From Gracilariopsis chorda (lineage: Eukaryota > Rhodophyta > Florideophyceae > Gracilariales > Gracilariaceae), in assembly GCA_003194525.1 (NCBI GenBank), contig NBIV01000294.1, positions 27,765 through 91,764 of the forward strand: a stretch of 64,000 bases of DNA, given 5' to 3'. A program made the position numbers and the translations under genes. The notes under the pieces are model-generated. The model made no database searches, was not told the origin of the DNA, and saw only the letters and a list, made by a program, of their open reading frames with translations. Numbering within the stretch: the first letter of the stretch is position 1; each line of letters opens with the position of its first letter. This document shows positions 33,901-44,987 of this stretch, one piece after another.

Positions 33901-36900
33901 AAGGTATCGGCAGCAATGGAGATTCAGAAATGATTCCAGAATGTTAAGCATTCTCGTCATCTGTGTGAAGACTACCGCACAAGACTTCCGAACCTCAAGC
34001 TCACGTAACAAGTGATCTAGAGTTTGTAGCTTACCACAGTCCCATTGCACAAGTCTAGTGTCTGTAATCGTCACCTGACTTCGAACTTCAAACTCACGAA
34101 AAAGAGCACGTAGTCCTGATGACGCCCGGGTGAACTCTCGAAAACTGTCCCGCTCACGAAAGCGTGACATATCATCCACATAGAAACGAAGCTCAACAGT
34201 GGCCGCGATTACTTTGGTATTGCAGTACACAAAACGATTAGCTATTGGTTAAGCCTGTTCCACTACCTGTTCGATGGAACGAACCAATGAAGTTCGAGGG
34301 GTATCCCACAAAAAATCTGAAGGGGAATCTTTCTGAAGCACATGAAACAAGGACAAAACCGTCATCGAATATATACGACGTAAATCCTGTCCTAGAAGCG
34401 CCCGTTGTCTGATCCTTAGTGCACGTACCAAAACCTTGGTGGTGCAGAGTAGCATAGCGAGATGCTGTTCTTCGATTTTGGGCACTTTGACTACCTGTTC
34501 GAAATTCCAAGCTCTCTTGGGACTCATGCAGAGATCCTAAACACTTAGGACTATCCATTTCGTCTCACATTACCTTTACGGCCGATATACGTTCCAGTTC
34601 GTCTTCATACCATTTTCCAAGCGATTTGTGCTCCCGGTACTGAAAATCTAAACCCACAAGATGCAGTGTTACATAATGTCTTGGATAATCTTCAATCGCT
34701 CGTGCCACTATCGTAGGCAAGGGGTAGAAAATGGCATTACTATAAAATGGCGATAAAATTGGACGCCCTTCGAAAAGGTCGGGGTGGTTACAGACTTTTC
34801 GTAGCTGAAGCAGAACATTCATAACTCCAAGCATATCTTTTGACTTCAATGTTTCTCGTGTGTCACCTCGAGCCATGAAATATTCATAAAGCTGCCGTTG
34901 CCGTTTGCTCAGACGACATAATATTATGTGTTCTGACTTGGGTGGTATCCCTTTCTCAACATCTTTCTTCAACCAAAGAAGCAAGAAAGGGCGAGGAATG
35001 CCGTGTAGAGTGCACAATGTTTCAGACTTACCATGTTTCAGGTCTTTTTCTGCTTCTGCGACTTCAATAAGAGCCTTCCAAAAAGTATCCTTGAACCATG
35101 AATGGCTTTCGAACAGTTTGGGCATGAAGAAATTCATTAAAGACCAAAGCTCCATAACAGAATTTTGCAGAGGAGTACCTGTTAGGAACAGACGATGTCT
35201 CGATGAGAAGGTTAGTAGTGTTTGCCACCCTGAGATTCAAAGCTCTTGATGTTATGGGCCTCATCCAAGATCAAGTAGTACCACTTCTTCCGACGTAATA
35301 TAATGGAATCTTGCACCACCAGGGTGTAGGAAATGATACACACATGAAACATATCAGGCCTTATCCAACCGCGGTGTTTCGCTTTTCTTTCCTTGACAGA
35401 GCCAAAATACGTCAAAACCTTGAATCCTGGCAGCCATTTCTTCAATTCTAATTCCCAGTTCACCATACCTGACGTCGGAACAACAATGAGGTGTGGAACC
35501 CACACCCCTCTCTCAACAGCCAACCATGCCAAGAGAGCAATAGTCTGAATGGTCTTTCCAAGTCCCATGTCATCTGATAGTATTCCATTGAATTTTTTGC
35601 ACCAAAGCGTCAGTAGCCATTCCAAACCTCTTCTTTGATAATCTAGAAGGTTTCCACGAAATAGGTTACTTGGTAAATGAGTACTCGAATCATGCTTTCG
35701 AACGATATGAACAGGAATTGCTTTACCGTTCTCGACAGCTGTTGAGGATTCCTCGACCTGCCCTTTTCCCTGACCGGATGCTGAATGGTTAGAATTGCCA
35801 TCAGTTTGTGGTTTGGACAAACATGGCAATTCTCTGGAAGGATGCGTATAATCCTCTTCGTTAACCTTTGTAGACTGTCCATTCATTGAAGAGTACTTCT
35901 CTACCGTGGCAGCATTCGTGTTACGGTCTTTGGTTACATGTTCAATATTTACAGATGACATGTTACACCTTTTCTGACCCATTGCCCTTCCTGCATCATC
36001 TTCCTTAAGCACACTCTCTACTGGAAAGAGAATTGTGGATTTCGGATCATTGTTCGCATCCGTACACAGAGTAGAAACTTTTGATCCACTCTGTGGTTTC
36101 AAGTATACCGTCTGATCTGCTCTATACACATCAGGGTCTATTCTTTGGGCTCCCAAAATCTCTTCAATGCTGGCTGCTGCCTCGTTGGCCAGCCTTTGAC
36201 CGTCGTGTCCATCCAGCACGTCTTCAGCCTCTGCAGCGTTTATTCTCTCTTCATCATCAACAACTTCATCGCAGGATGTAGGCTCACTCACGTCTGAATC
36301 GTTGACGTCTTTCTCCACCGCTGTGTTTGAGTTCTTTTACGAAAAATACTTCTCCACATCAATACCCTGAGAATGAAGTAAGTCCTCTAGTGGCAAATCA
36401 GCCTGAGTTTGTAATGTACGCACCTCATTTGGATCCCTTTCTTCTTCTGCTTCTGCAATGGCCATAGTGGTTTCATCATCGAAGCCATCAGTGTGCTCTT
36501 CGGCAGAGTTACTGGCAGGACTCGAAAACTCAGAGTCACAATCCTCTTGTTTGCTCTTGCCAGGACTCAAAACATAGCCTTTGACGCGGACAATGGTTGT
36601 AGACTGTTCTCGTAAACTATTATCATCAGGACTACCTTCTGGAAGAAGAGGACCTTTTGCCCTATCCCCCGCATGGCTCTCAACGCTTCCACCACCAAAG
36701 GATACATGCTTTACCACATTTCAGGCGTCTTTATGATGATTAGCTGAAAGAGGGACTCGTAGCGTAGATGCAAGCTCTGATGAAAGCACTTCTGTTTTCT
36801 CAAGAAGGTTCTTGAGTTTAGATCGCCTTTCCTTGTCCTGCTGGGCTTTAGTATTTAAAGCGGCTCTGCAATCAGGAATCTCCCCAATTTGCCTCCAAAA

Positions 36901-38487
36901 CTTCGAGACATCCTTTCCCATAGAAGGTGCAAGTTTTCGAATTCGTTGCAATTCTTCTACTTGAGCTTTAGCTTGACGACGTCTCCGCTGATTGTGTTAC
37001 GGTACAACCATCTTGGCAATCTTTCTCGCCGTTTGCATTTTCCACTTGCGCTCTCAGATGAAATCGGTAGCCAACCGTACTGCTTTTTCCACAATACAAT
37101 GGACTTCGGATCTTTGCAGGGAACATTTTGAACAAGCCGTGCCCATTACTTTGCATCATATAGTATTAGCCGCTTCCTGAAGAGGTTATGCTACTATGCA
37201 GCTCTGTCTGACTCAAGAGATGCTTTGAGGTTGTCCAGAACTCCTTCAAACAAAGTGTTTTTCTTCCGCACTAACGCCTTGCTCCAACATATCCTTCACA
37301 CGCACTATCGCTTCCAGCGCAGACGTAGTAGAGCGAGCTTGTGCGTCCATGACTTCAAACTGTAGCCGTCACTTTTCCAGTTGTTCTAATTCAGCTGGAA
37401 CATTTCGCTGCTGCTTTAAAGCCGATACCAGCCCACATCTAAGCCAACAAAATTTCACATCATGCACATTCCACTTTAGTCTCTTCTGTTAGTCACGAAA
37501 AAACTCATTTCCTCCAAACCCGTATGGGTTGACCCCAGACCCCACCCCTTCCTCCCGTTGAGCATCACTCTTCAATGCACGGCTAAGAAATGGTTTCAAA
37601 ATACGGTGTAGCTGCAGAAAGCAGTACCCGTACATAATATATGCTTTGCCGTCGGCAAACCTAGCGAACGCTTCTGGATCTCCTTGCCCCAACGCCTCAA
37701 ATTTTGCTAAGCACTGACCATATACGCTTTTGAATTCTGCAAACTTTCTCTTTAACACATCACCTTCACGAATATAAGGACGCTCAGCAGGATTGAGCAT
37801 ACATATATCGTCGGATGTGATACCTCCGGAAAGAGTTGTGTTTGCAGCAGGTTTGAAGGAAATGTCATTAAATAACGGCGCAATTTGTTCACTCAATGGA
37901 TCTTCATTGTGCCGATCAAGCACCTCTCTGGTTAAGCATTCCATTGGTATGGTTCTTGCTGCAGTCATACGCGGGTCCACAAAGACATGAAGCAGTCTAC
38001 AATACTCTGCGGCTTCAAAATCCGAGTTTAGACTTTCGTTTGGAGACGAGTTGTTATAAAAAGATTGTAATGATGGTTGTCCTACGACAACTTTATCTCC
38101 GATCAGTTGCGGTGCATCTCCTTGAATGAAATCAATCTGCTCTCTCCCAGATTCAGATTTATTTATACGAACTGTCGTATGAGGTAAGTCTTGGATGTGA
38201 ATAGAGGCATGGTTAGAGCTGGGTACTACGTTTTGCATTACCTGAACAAGATGCGATGCGCTTATTTTCCGCTGTAACATTTTCATGGATATAGTTTTGC
38301 GCTTTGTATCTATCCTCGCGTTAATGGCTCCAGTAACTTTGGGCACCTTCAACGCTTTCTTACATTGTGAGTTGCGAAATGTGTAAGCATCAGGTTGATT
38401 ACAAGCTTCATGGAGCGTTTTTTTAGGTGGCTGAGTACGGGATCCAACTTCATGCGTACTTGATGGCTGCGGATCAGAGTCTGTCAT
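30940..38487 (-). pseudogene. SWR1/EP400-class (SNF2 family) chromatin remodelling ATPase, decayed copy
   Basis: The minus strand carries an apparently intronless SNF2 gene. 38487-37489 is the N-terminus (332 residues). About 37070-36760 is an HSA domain (ERKWKMQTARKIAKMV, then MGKDVSKFWRQIGE), the mark of the INO80/SWR1 group. 36318-35212 holds helicase lobe 1 with MGLGKT (35551-35568) and DEAH (35254-35265). 35155-34565 continues with ELWSLMNFFMP. 34230-33560 holds lobe 2 with VVFTQMTRMLNILESFL, AGGVGINLT and RAHHIGQT. About 32160-31990 is a Myb/SANT-like KEEDEALIAAA region. In-frame stops: 37489, 37369, about 37050, 36997, 36721, 36337, about 34563, 34249, 32518, 31897 and 30940; frameshifts near 37250, 35230 and 34530. 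The Arg finger HRIGQ is HHIGQ. Functional SWR1-class proteins load H2A.Z; this copy cannot. Confidence 0.88.
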
Positions 38488-41050
38488 GTTCGCACTGGTT
38501 GTTCGTCATTCACAAAGTGCGGCAAGAAAGAGATCATAGTTATTGAAACCATGCAATTCTAGGTTTGTCATTTGGACTTGTCGGGTGGAAGCTTGTTTTT
38601 GACTGTATGCAACTGTGAAGTGTATTTCTTTCAACGTTCAGATTTCGTATAATGTAGGAAGCAACAATCGTGCTCGCTACATTACACGAAATCTTGAAGC
38701 GTTTGGAGGCAACGTGTAAATGCCTGATTGCTCGAGAATGGTTTTCCAGTTTCGTTTCGTTTCATTTAGAAACTCATAGAACGGCCTTAAGTCTTGGAGG
38801 ACTTGTGTTGCAATACCAAAACTGGAGTTCTGAAGCCAACAAGAGTCCGGCGGACTTTACTTAGAAGCTAGAGCGTGAGCTCGGCACACTGATATGGCCG
38901 GCCGCTACGACAGCTGTCCTAAAAAAAGTAAGTAATTTTACAAGAGTACACGCGCCTGCGCGCCGCAGTCGGCCAAGTGCCCGTGCCACACGTGGACACG
39001 CTACGCCCAATGGGCGCCTAGTGCAGAGCGGCAGTACCGCCAAAAAGTAAAGATTCAGGGCACTGCCCCCTAAATTAACAGTGCAGCTGCATAGTAACGG
39101 CCAGACCTCTGGCCTCTCTATAAGGGCAAAGTCTAGTGCGCTACAGTAAGAGCCACGAATTACGAGGGAAACGTACAGCAACCTGTTCATTAGCATCTCC
39201 TATGACAAAACTTCAGTGACCAATCAGCGAATTACAGAATAGATGACTGCACACGCTGGAAAGCTGCGTGCGGTCAAACCACAGTTGGGAAAGCTTACCA
39301 AGATTAGCAACCAGACAATCTTCAGCCAGGAGGCCATACCGGTTGGTGCAAGAGGGTTTGAGATACAATGACATGCTTAGCAGCAAGAAATTTCAATGCG
39401 AATTGTACCAGATTACAGTAGTTCACGTGTGCTACAGTGAATAACTACGTAATACAGTAATGTAGTTACCTAATTTAGGTAACGAGTATCAATCTACCAA
39501 TGTAGCGTATGGAAATTGTGATAGGGCTATATGCGACGTATTTAATGCACTAAAGGGCAGCTGAAGCTGATACTCATTATGTTTAGAATAAATGAAGCGA
39601 TCATTCTCCAGGCATGGTAAAAGCAGCAGTACTTTGGTTTAGCGTGATACCATTCGGTTTCGACGGTCGTTTTCCCGTTAATTCGAAATATTAAGGCTTT
39701 AAAACTCCATATGCTCTATATAACTAATAATATCAGTGTATTACCGCTGGATGGCTTCTTACATGATCGTTTACATTTCTTGTGCAACAATATCCTGCAA
39801 GTCAAAAACATTTTGACCCAACGGGTTGCGAATTTGAACCCATATTACGAAATTTATCTAAAACAAAAAAACCTGCTATTCACTTTCAAAAATTTCATTT
39901 TACTACATCATGTGTTAAGAAACACTTTACATAAATTTTGTGCTCTCGGAAGGGCAAAATAAGTATAAAAAGTCAGTTACTGAGATAATTGAAAAAAGTA
40001 ATTTCATAAGTTGAGAAAACTTTAATGCTTTACACAGAATATAAAAAAAATTCGTATGATCTGTGACCTTATCGATTTTTAAGTTATTTTCTACTCATAA
40101 CTGTGCAGGCATACGTTTTGAAGAGGGTATTTAATTTTCCTTCTTTTTTATGTTTTTTATTAAATACAACATTTTTGATACAACATTATACTCGAACTGT
40201 TGTTGAAGAAGGTTTGGTTTTTTTAGCTGTTATATTTTTTATGCAACAGCTTTGCATTTTCTGGCAAATAATTCTATTTCTAGTATGTGCTGTAACTGTT
40301 ATTATCTTTTGAATTATTTGCAATTTATTGCCTGCAACTGAATACCTTTTGTATCAAGGGTGATTTTTTGTTTTTTTGCGGCTGTAAAGTTTCAGCACCA
40401 TCATAGTGTGAGTGTCATGTTCCACGTTGTCACGAAACTGGACGATGACAATCCTTTTCGTACTCTTGTTCACTGGGGGGCAGGTCAGAAATAGAATCGT
40501 AGCTCGAGAGTACCAGCACAGGCGTGCAATGCAAATGTAGTTAACAGAAACAAACTGCGTCAAATAACCAATGTATGACGCAGCAAGGGAACCAGGTAGT
40601 GATTGTATAACACAATAAGCGAACAAGCTTGGGAAAATGTAGCGAAGAGACTGCACCAGCGGATAACCTACGCGATCAAAACCTTAGATCTAGCGTAGTG
40701 CTGATGACCACTCCTAATATAGCACCACGGCCAACATGCACGACCAGACCAAGACTTTAGGTCTAGTACGCGGCCGAAGTGCACCGTGCCACAGATGATG
40801 AGCCCAAACAAGGGCGGTGTTAGTACAAGCACGTGTAAAGGTGCGGGAGACCAAGCCGCACCAAGTGAAAGGGTAGGTGGGGATAAATGTGGTTGATGGC
40901 AGGGAGGAGCAGACTGCTCTAAGAGAAGGTGGGGGTTGCCGAAGGCAGAAGAAGTGGTCTGGCCCAAGTTGGCTTGGAGGTCGCCGAACTCGGGCTTTTA
41001 TAGACAATTTTTCTATATGCATATCCTCCAGTCCTGCATACTATGTCTAA
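38488..41050. other. Gene-free stretch with AT-rich island and possible LTR-like remnants
   Basis: No recognisable gene. 39465-39483 is a perfect 19-base palindrome (arms GTTACCTAA). About 39700-40340 is markedly AT-rich, unlike its surroundings. About 40670-41003 ends in a minus-strand TATA box (CTATAAAAG, 40995-41003) that faces away from the small ORF on the other side and could belong to a solo LTR or unannotated minus-strand transcript. The open frames here show no domains. Confidence 0.5.
39700..40340. other. AT-rich island, possible organelle-derived insert
   Basis: Base composition changes sharply to AT-rich. Two plus-strand frames lie inside: 39711-39962 (83 codons, Lys/Asn/Leu-rich) and 40103-40312 (69 codons, strongly hydrophobic). 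The second would extend by about 20 residues if its TGA were read as Trp, as in red algal mitochondria. I cannot match either to a known mitochondrial or plastid gene, so origin is open. Confidence 0.35.
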
Positions 41051-41059
41051 GTAATATCT

Positions 41060-41067
41060 TATAAAAG
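41060..41067 (+). promoter_or_regulatory. TATA box upstream of small ORF
   Basis: TATAAAAG on the plus strand, 137 bp before the ATG at 41204. It lies 57 bp from an oppositely facing TATA box at 40995-41003. Confidence 0.4.
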
Positions 41068-41203
41068 CCTGTCCAGAGGTATATCCTTGCCATGACAAAC
41101 CAGATTGGCAAAGGTCTTCTTCTTATGTGAGCATGTATTATCTCTGTAGTCTCAGTTGCCACCACGAAATCCTTCCATCGACTTTGTTCCAACCGACTCC
41201 AAC

Positions 41204-41623
41204 ATGGCTAAAATCGACGCAACTTCCATCATACCTAAAATGTCAGACGACTCTAGCTCTTCTAGCAACCCTGGTCCATATTAAAGTCTCATTGATATGG
41301 AAGCTGAAGAGGTTCTCCATTCTTTACAACCCGTTTTCACTTCCCAGGATGAAGAAGAAATATTGCTGCAGAAGATCGTTGGGATCGGATGGTCGGCTTC
41401 TTTGATGTCCGAATTGGAAGAGGGTTTAAAAAAAATATCTAGGAAAGAGACTACCATTGAAGAATACCGGGTAATCCTAATTGATATGCTTTGTCAACTG
41501 CCCAAGTTGTACATTCGGGGCCTGCTTCGTGGTGTCTTGTTCGATTCCAAGTGTTACTGCGTGCAGAGGCTTGTTGCAATTCCTGTTCTACTTTCCATGC
41601 CAATGAGATCCCTTAAAAAATAA
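41204..41623 (+). pseudogene. Small unrecognised ORF with one internal stop
   Basis: The frame from ATG 41204 to the TAA at 41621 would encode about 139 residues: a Ser-rich start (MAKIDATSIIPKMSDDSSSS) and an acidic, helix-prone remainder with MEAEEVLHSLQPVFTSQ. A TAA at 41282-41284 interrupts it, although a second ATG at 41297 restarts a 108-residue frame. No family is recognised. It may be a short gag-like or host protein remnant, or a real gene starting at 41297. Confidence 0.35.
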
Positions 41624-42893
41624 GCTACGCCTTCTTTATACAAATCCCTTGCTGAGGATTGTATAATGCATCATGAAATTTGATAAACATCCAATTGCCT
41701 TTCGTTTCGTTCTTTCTACCAATTTCCTAGTGAAATACGAAGTAGCGCCAGTTACCTGGCACAGCACTAATGGGTTGCAGCTGGTCGGCGTTTCGGCCGG
41801 TGTGGTACGCCAGCGGCGACGGGTGGGTTGAGTTCCGGTGCGCGGAGTAGCGTGGCGGTGGTTGAGCGCGATGGGACGCCTGGAGGGCACCAGTGTCGTG
41901 TGGTTGTTACGTGTGGCGCACCGCGCCGTCTGCCGCGGTGGAGGGCGAGCGGAGAGGGAAGGAAAGGAGGCAGGACCGTGTGTGGTGTGCCAGGAGCAGC
42001 GACAGCGACAATGGCGATGGCGGTGGACAGGGGTGATGGGCGCGTTGGCCGGCCGTGGAGACTGCAGCCGCGGCGCAGGGCGTCGGAAAGGCGCTGCAGG
42101 TGCGCGGTGGGGAGAGCGGATGGTTTGCATGCTCATGCAGACGTATGGCTTTGCCATGATGGCTCGGCATTGCAATTTGAGGCGCACGCCCTGCCATCAT
42201 GGCAAGGGCATACATCCAGATTCAAACATAGCATAGAGCTAATATACAGAAAATCGGATCCAATGCTGTGCGTGCTACATCTTGGACTTTAAAATAGTAA
42301 TAACTGATAATGTATTTGGCCTTGTGCTTCGAGAATATATGGAAGCGATAGTAGAATTGCGGAAAATTGGATGAAAACCAGTATTATGGGATTGGCACAG
42401 GCAGCTTGGTATACCTTGGCGTGATGAACTCCTAGCTCTGATTGGCTGATCAGAAGCCGAACGCTATCATGCCCACGACGCGGTCCCACGGGGGCCACCC
42501 CTCGCTGATTCGGAGTGAAGTCCTGCTTCTAATTGGCTAAGAGCATACTTATTAGATTAAACCCGCTCACCCCTTGTACTAGCTCGTTCCACGTCCCACC
42601 CCTTTTATCTATGGCTCGCCGGGCTCCCGCAGAACAATACGCCAACTGCAGACCACACGCGTCCACGTAATCGATGTGGAGCTATGTCTCGAGGGCCCCA
42701 ACGTTTGTGGTTCAGGTCAGGTATGTACCCTTCGTAGCAAGGCAAATCCGATAGACCATACGCTTCTTCTCTCGGGACGCAAGCTATCCATCCGTGCTAC
42801 TGCCCATGGGCTTACTGGATCCTGACCCTTAACATCCCCTCCATGTCACCAGACACCCCCCACTAGTCTTCACTATCCTTCACACCTCAAATC
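41624..42893. other. Intergenic, partly GC-rich, upstream of the MLO-like gene
   Basis: 41780-42200 is GC-rich and open in several frames, giving Arg/Pro/His-rich translations on both strands, which is what composition alone would produce. No domain seen. The region 42540-42890 presumably holds the promoter of the MLO-like gene, but I see no clear TATA box. Confidence 0.4.
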
Positions 42894-44987
42894 ATGGCAG
42901 GCGCAACCGGTGACGCGGTCAACGAGGCGCTATCCGAGTGGTTAGTCGTTGCGCTTATCTCCTTCTCACTCATCTTCCAGTTCTCGTTGCATCAAATCGA
43001 ATCATGGGTACGCCGAAGGCACCCACATCTCGAGCCCGTCATGCACATGGTGTATCGCGAGCTCATGGTGCTCGGTCTGGTCTCTATTCTCTTCCTCATG
43101 TATACCCAACTGGCGCATCCAAAACCCACTGCCGTTCACTCTTTCGAGTTTGCCCACGTCTTCATCTTTGCGCTTGCCATCTTCTTCGTCGCTGCTGTCA
43201 TGTGCGCCCTAGCGGCGAGCTTGCGTCTGTCAGTGTACTGGAAGTCCATAGAGCACGTCGCTCTACCGCACTACCGTGCCCTCAAGACAGAGTACACCGC
43301 CCTTCGACTGCGCATGCACTCTCGTACCAGCCGCGTCTGGCGTGTCGTCGGTTGGTGGCTCACCGACCCGCGACGTCTCTCCCGCTTTCGTTTTCTTCAC
43401 GAGACGCTCGCGTTCCATGACCTGCGCTTCCAAATTATCTTTTTCCGCCGTCTCCCCGACGACTTTCGCTTCTCAGCTTTTCTGCGGCGGATCAAGGGTA
43501 TCTACTTTGTCGACCTCGTAGAGCCGCATTACTCGCTATGGATACTCTTCCTCGCCGCTATGCTGGGTGATCTCGTGCGTCGTTACGCCAGCGGCGACTC
43601 CGTCGCTCGACTTCGGACTCTCTCCGGCACCGTGCGCGCCAATGACGCCGGTAGCGCAAAGGACGCTGGCCCTGTCGACGACATCGCCTTTAGAGAAGAT
43701 GTCGTAGGCTCTGCAATGCTGATTGCGTTCGCGCTTGCCCTTATTGTCATTGTCCAAGTCCTCGCTTTGAAAATCCGTCTCATCTACTGGCACCTCACCA
43801 AGAACCCCCGTATCTACTATGCCCATGTCCATGCCGTCGCGACCAGTCCTCTTGATCTCAGCCAACAAACGCCTGGCTCTCTGTACCCGTCCACCACGTT
43901 ACCTGGGAACAATCAGAACCCTATTTCCCTCACCCGCGCGAATCCACATGACACCACCCCCATTCTTTCCCACCCAACGGCAATGAACGCAATCCGTCCG
44001 AATGGTGATCCAGCAGGCAGCGGGCAGTCCCTCGAGGGCCAAATTTGGGATGACGTGGAAAGACAGCCGCAGGCAGAAGCTTCTGCAACGGGCGATAAAG
44101 CACGCCCAGGCGTCTCATTTTGCGACTCTACTGTTGTCGAATCCGCTGTTACCGGATCCAATGCCTCCAAAAGAGAAGAAAAGGACCTGGAAGCTGGGGC
44201 GTTTCGGCTGTCACGAGAATGGTGTGCAGACGAGGTTGTGATGGATAGAGAGAAGCTCAATGGGACTGGCGTGCATACAGGTGTAGCATCATCGCCTGAA
44301 ACGCAAGAGGTATCTCTGCAGAATGAGCTTCTGAAGCATAAGTCTCTTGCCGTGAAGAGCCCGACGCTTGCAAAGAACAGGGAAGATGTGGAACAAGCAC
44401 GTGAGATCGAAGTGAAGAAGTACCCATGGATTGTCACAAAGCTCATCCCAAGACTTGGGCGAGTAGCAAGCGCCGCGGAGAAATTGTTTTGGTTCGGTTC
44501 CCATCACTTGTTCTTTTGGTGCGTGCAGTTCTCGCTCTTCTTCTCCACCGTTGCAATGTCAGCTTCGACAGCTTCAGTGTTGTTACGTCTGTTTAATAAT
44601 GACGCTGTCACTTCTCTCGACATTGCAGCGTTAGTGGTGTCGGTCGTGTGCTTGCTTTTTGTGCAATTGCGGGTCGCGTTCATGTTGAAAAAGTATGTGT
44701 TTGTGCTCGTTAGCGCCTCCCTTCTCCCTGAGGATATTGTAAAGCGCACCGTTCGTGATCTGAGACACAAGCGGGTTATCCGAGTTTGGGACCAGTCGCA
44801 TACGAGTGAGGAGGAGATCCTCGAAGAGGAGGAGATCCTCCACGAGAATGACGAAGAAGATGAGAACGAAGGTGGCTTGGAGACCAGTGAAAACCAATCT
44901 GCGTTGCAGAACAGAAAGACTATAGGGCGGTATTTCAGAGAAGAGGCTGAGCGGGGAAATATGCCGGGCGTATCTGGTAATTTGTGA
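42894..44987 (+). CDS. MLO-like seven-transmembrane protein
   Basis: A 697-residue uninterrupted frame, ATG to TGA. Hydrophobic segments lie at about 17-37, 55-75, 85-110, 216-232, 274-297, 528-550 and 566-595, i.e. seven, as in plant MLO proteins. The second contains ELMVLGLVSILFL, very close to the ELMLLGFISLLL signature of MLO. After the third comes a long basic loop with FRFLHETLAFHDLRFQ and LPDDFRFSAFLRRI, again in the MLO pattern. Between the fifth and sixth is a long (about 230-residue) variable Ser/Pro/acidic insert, longer than in plants. The C-terminal tail is highly acidic (EEEILEEEEILHENDEEDE). MLO proteins act in the plasma membrane and bind calmodulin in plants; no calmodulin site is assigned here. 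Family call is by pattern, not search. Confidence 0.72.
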   Translation: MAGATGDAVNEALSEWLVVALISFSLIFQFSLHQIESWVRRRHPHLEPVMHMVYRELMVLGLVSILFLMYTQLAHPKPTAVHSFEFAHVFIFALAIFFVAAVMCALAASLRLSVYWKSIEHVALPHYRALKTEYTALRLRMHSRTSRVWRVVGWWLTDPRRLSRFRFLHETLAFHDLRFQIIFFRRLPDDFRFSAFLRRIKGIYFVDLVEPHYSLWILFLAAMLGDLVRRYASGDSVARLRTLSGTVRANDAGSAKDAGPVDDIAFREDVVGSAMLIAFALALIVIVQVLALKIRLIYWHLTKNPRIYYAHVHAVATSPLDLSQQTPGSLYPSTTLPGNNQNPISLTRANPHDTTPILSHPTAMNAIRPNGDPAGSGQSLEGQIWDDVERQPQAEASATGDKARPGVSFCDSTVVESAVTGSNASKREEKDLEAGAFRLSREWCADEVVMDREKLNGTGVHTGVASSPETQEVSLQNELLKHKSLAVKSPTLAKNREDVEQAREIEVKKYPWIVTKLIPRLGRVASAAEKLFWFGSHHLFFWCVQFSLFFSTVAMSASTASVLLRLFNNDAVTSLDIAALVVSVVCLLFVQLRVAFMLKKYVFVLVSASLLPEDIVKRTVRDLRHKRVIRVWDQSHTSEEEILEEEEILHENDEEDENEGGLETSENQSALQNRKTIGRYFREEAERGNMPGVSGNL

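Noticed and set aside
30940..38487. Alternative nuclear genetic code (stops read as Gln/Arg)
   Set aside because: Intact genes here use all three stops to terminate (TGA in the MLO-like and GMC genes and gag, TAG in pol), and the remodeller copy also has frameshifts and a lost Arg finger.
30940..38487. Explaining the breaks in the SWR1-like gene as introns
   Set aside because: The frame usually continues unchanged on both sides of each stop with coding-like sequence and no room for an intron; only the C-terminal stretch near 30850-30950 could hide one.
31323..38487. INO80 or CHD rather than SWR1/EP400 assignment
   Set aside because: The HSA-domain pattern and lobe 2 sequence FTQMTRMLNILESFL fit SWR1/SRCAP/EP400 better, and no chromodomain or PHD is present.
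41636..42292. Long Arg/Pro/His-rich ORFs on both strands
   Set aside because: Open in several frames at once because the stretch is GC-rich; composition effect.
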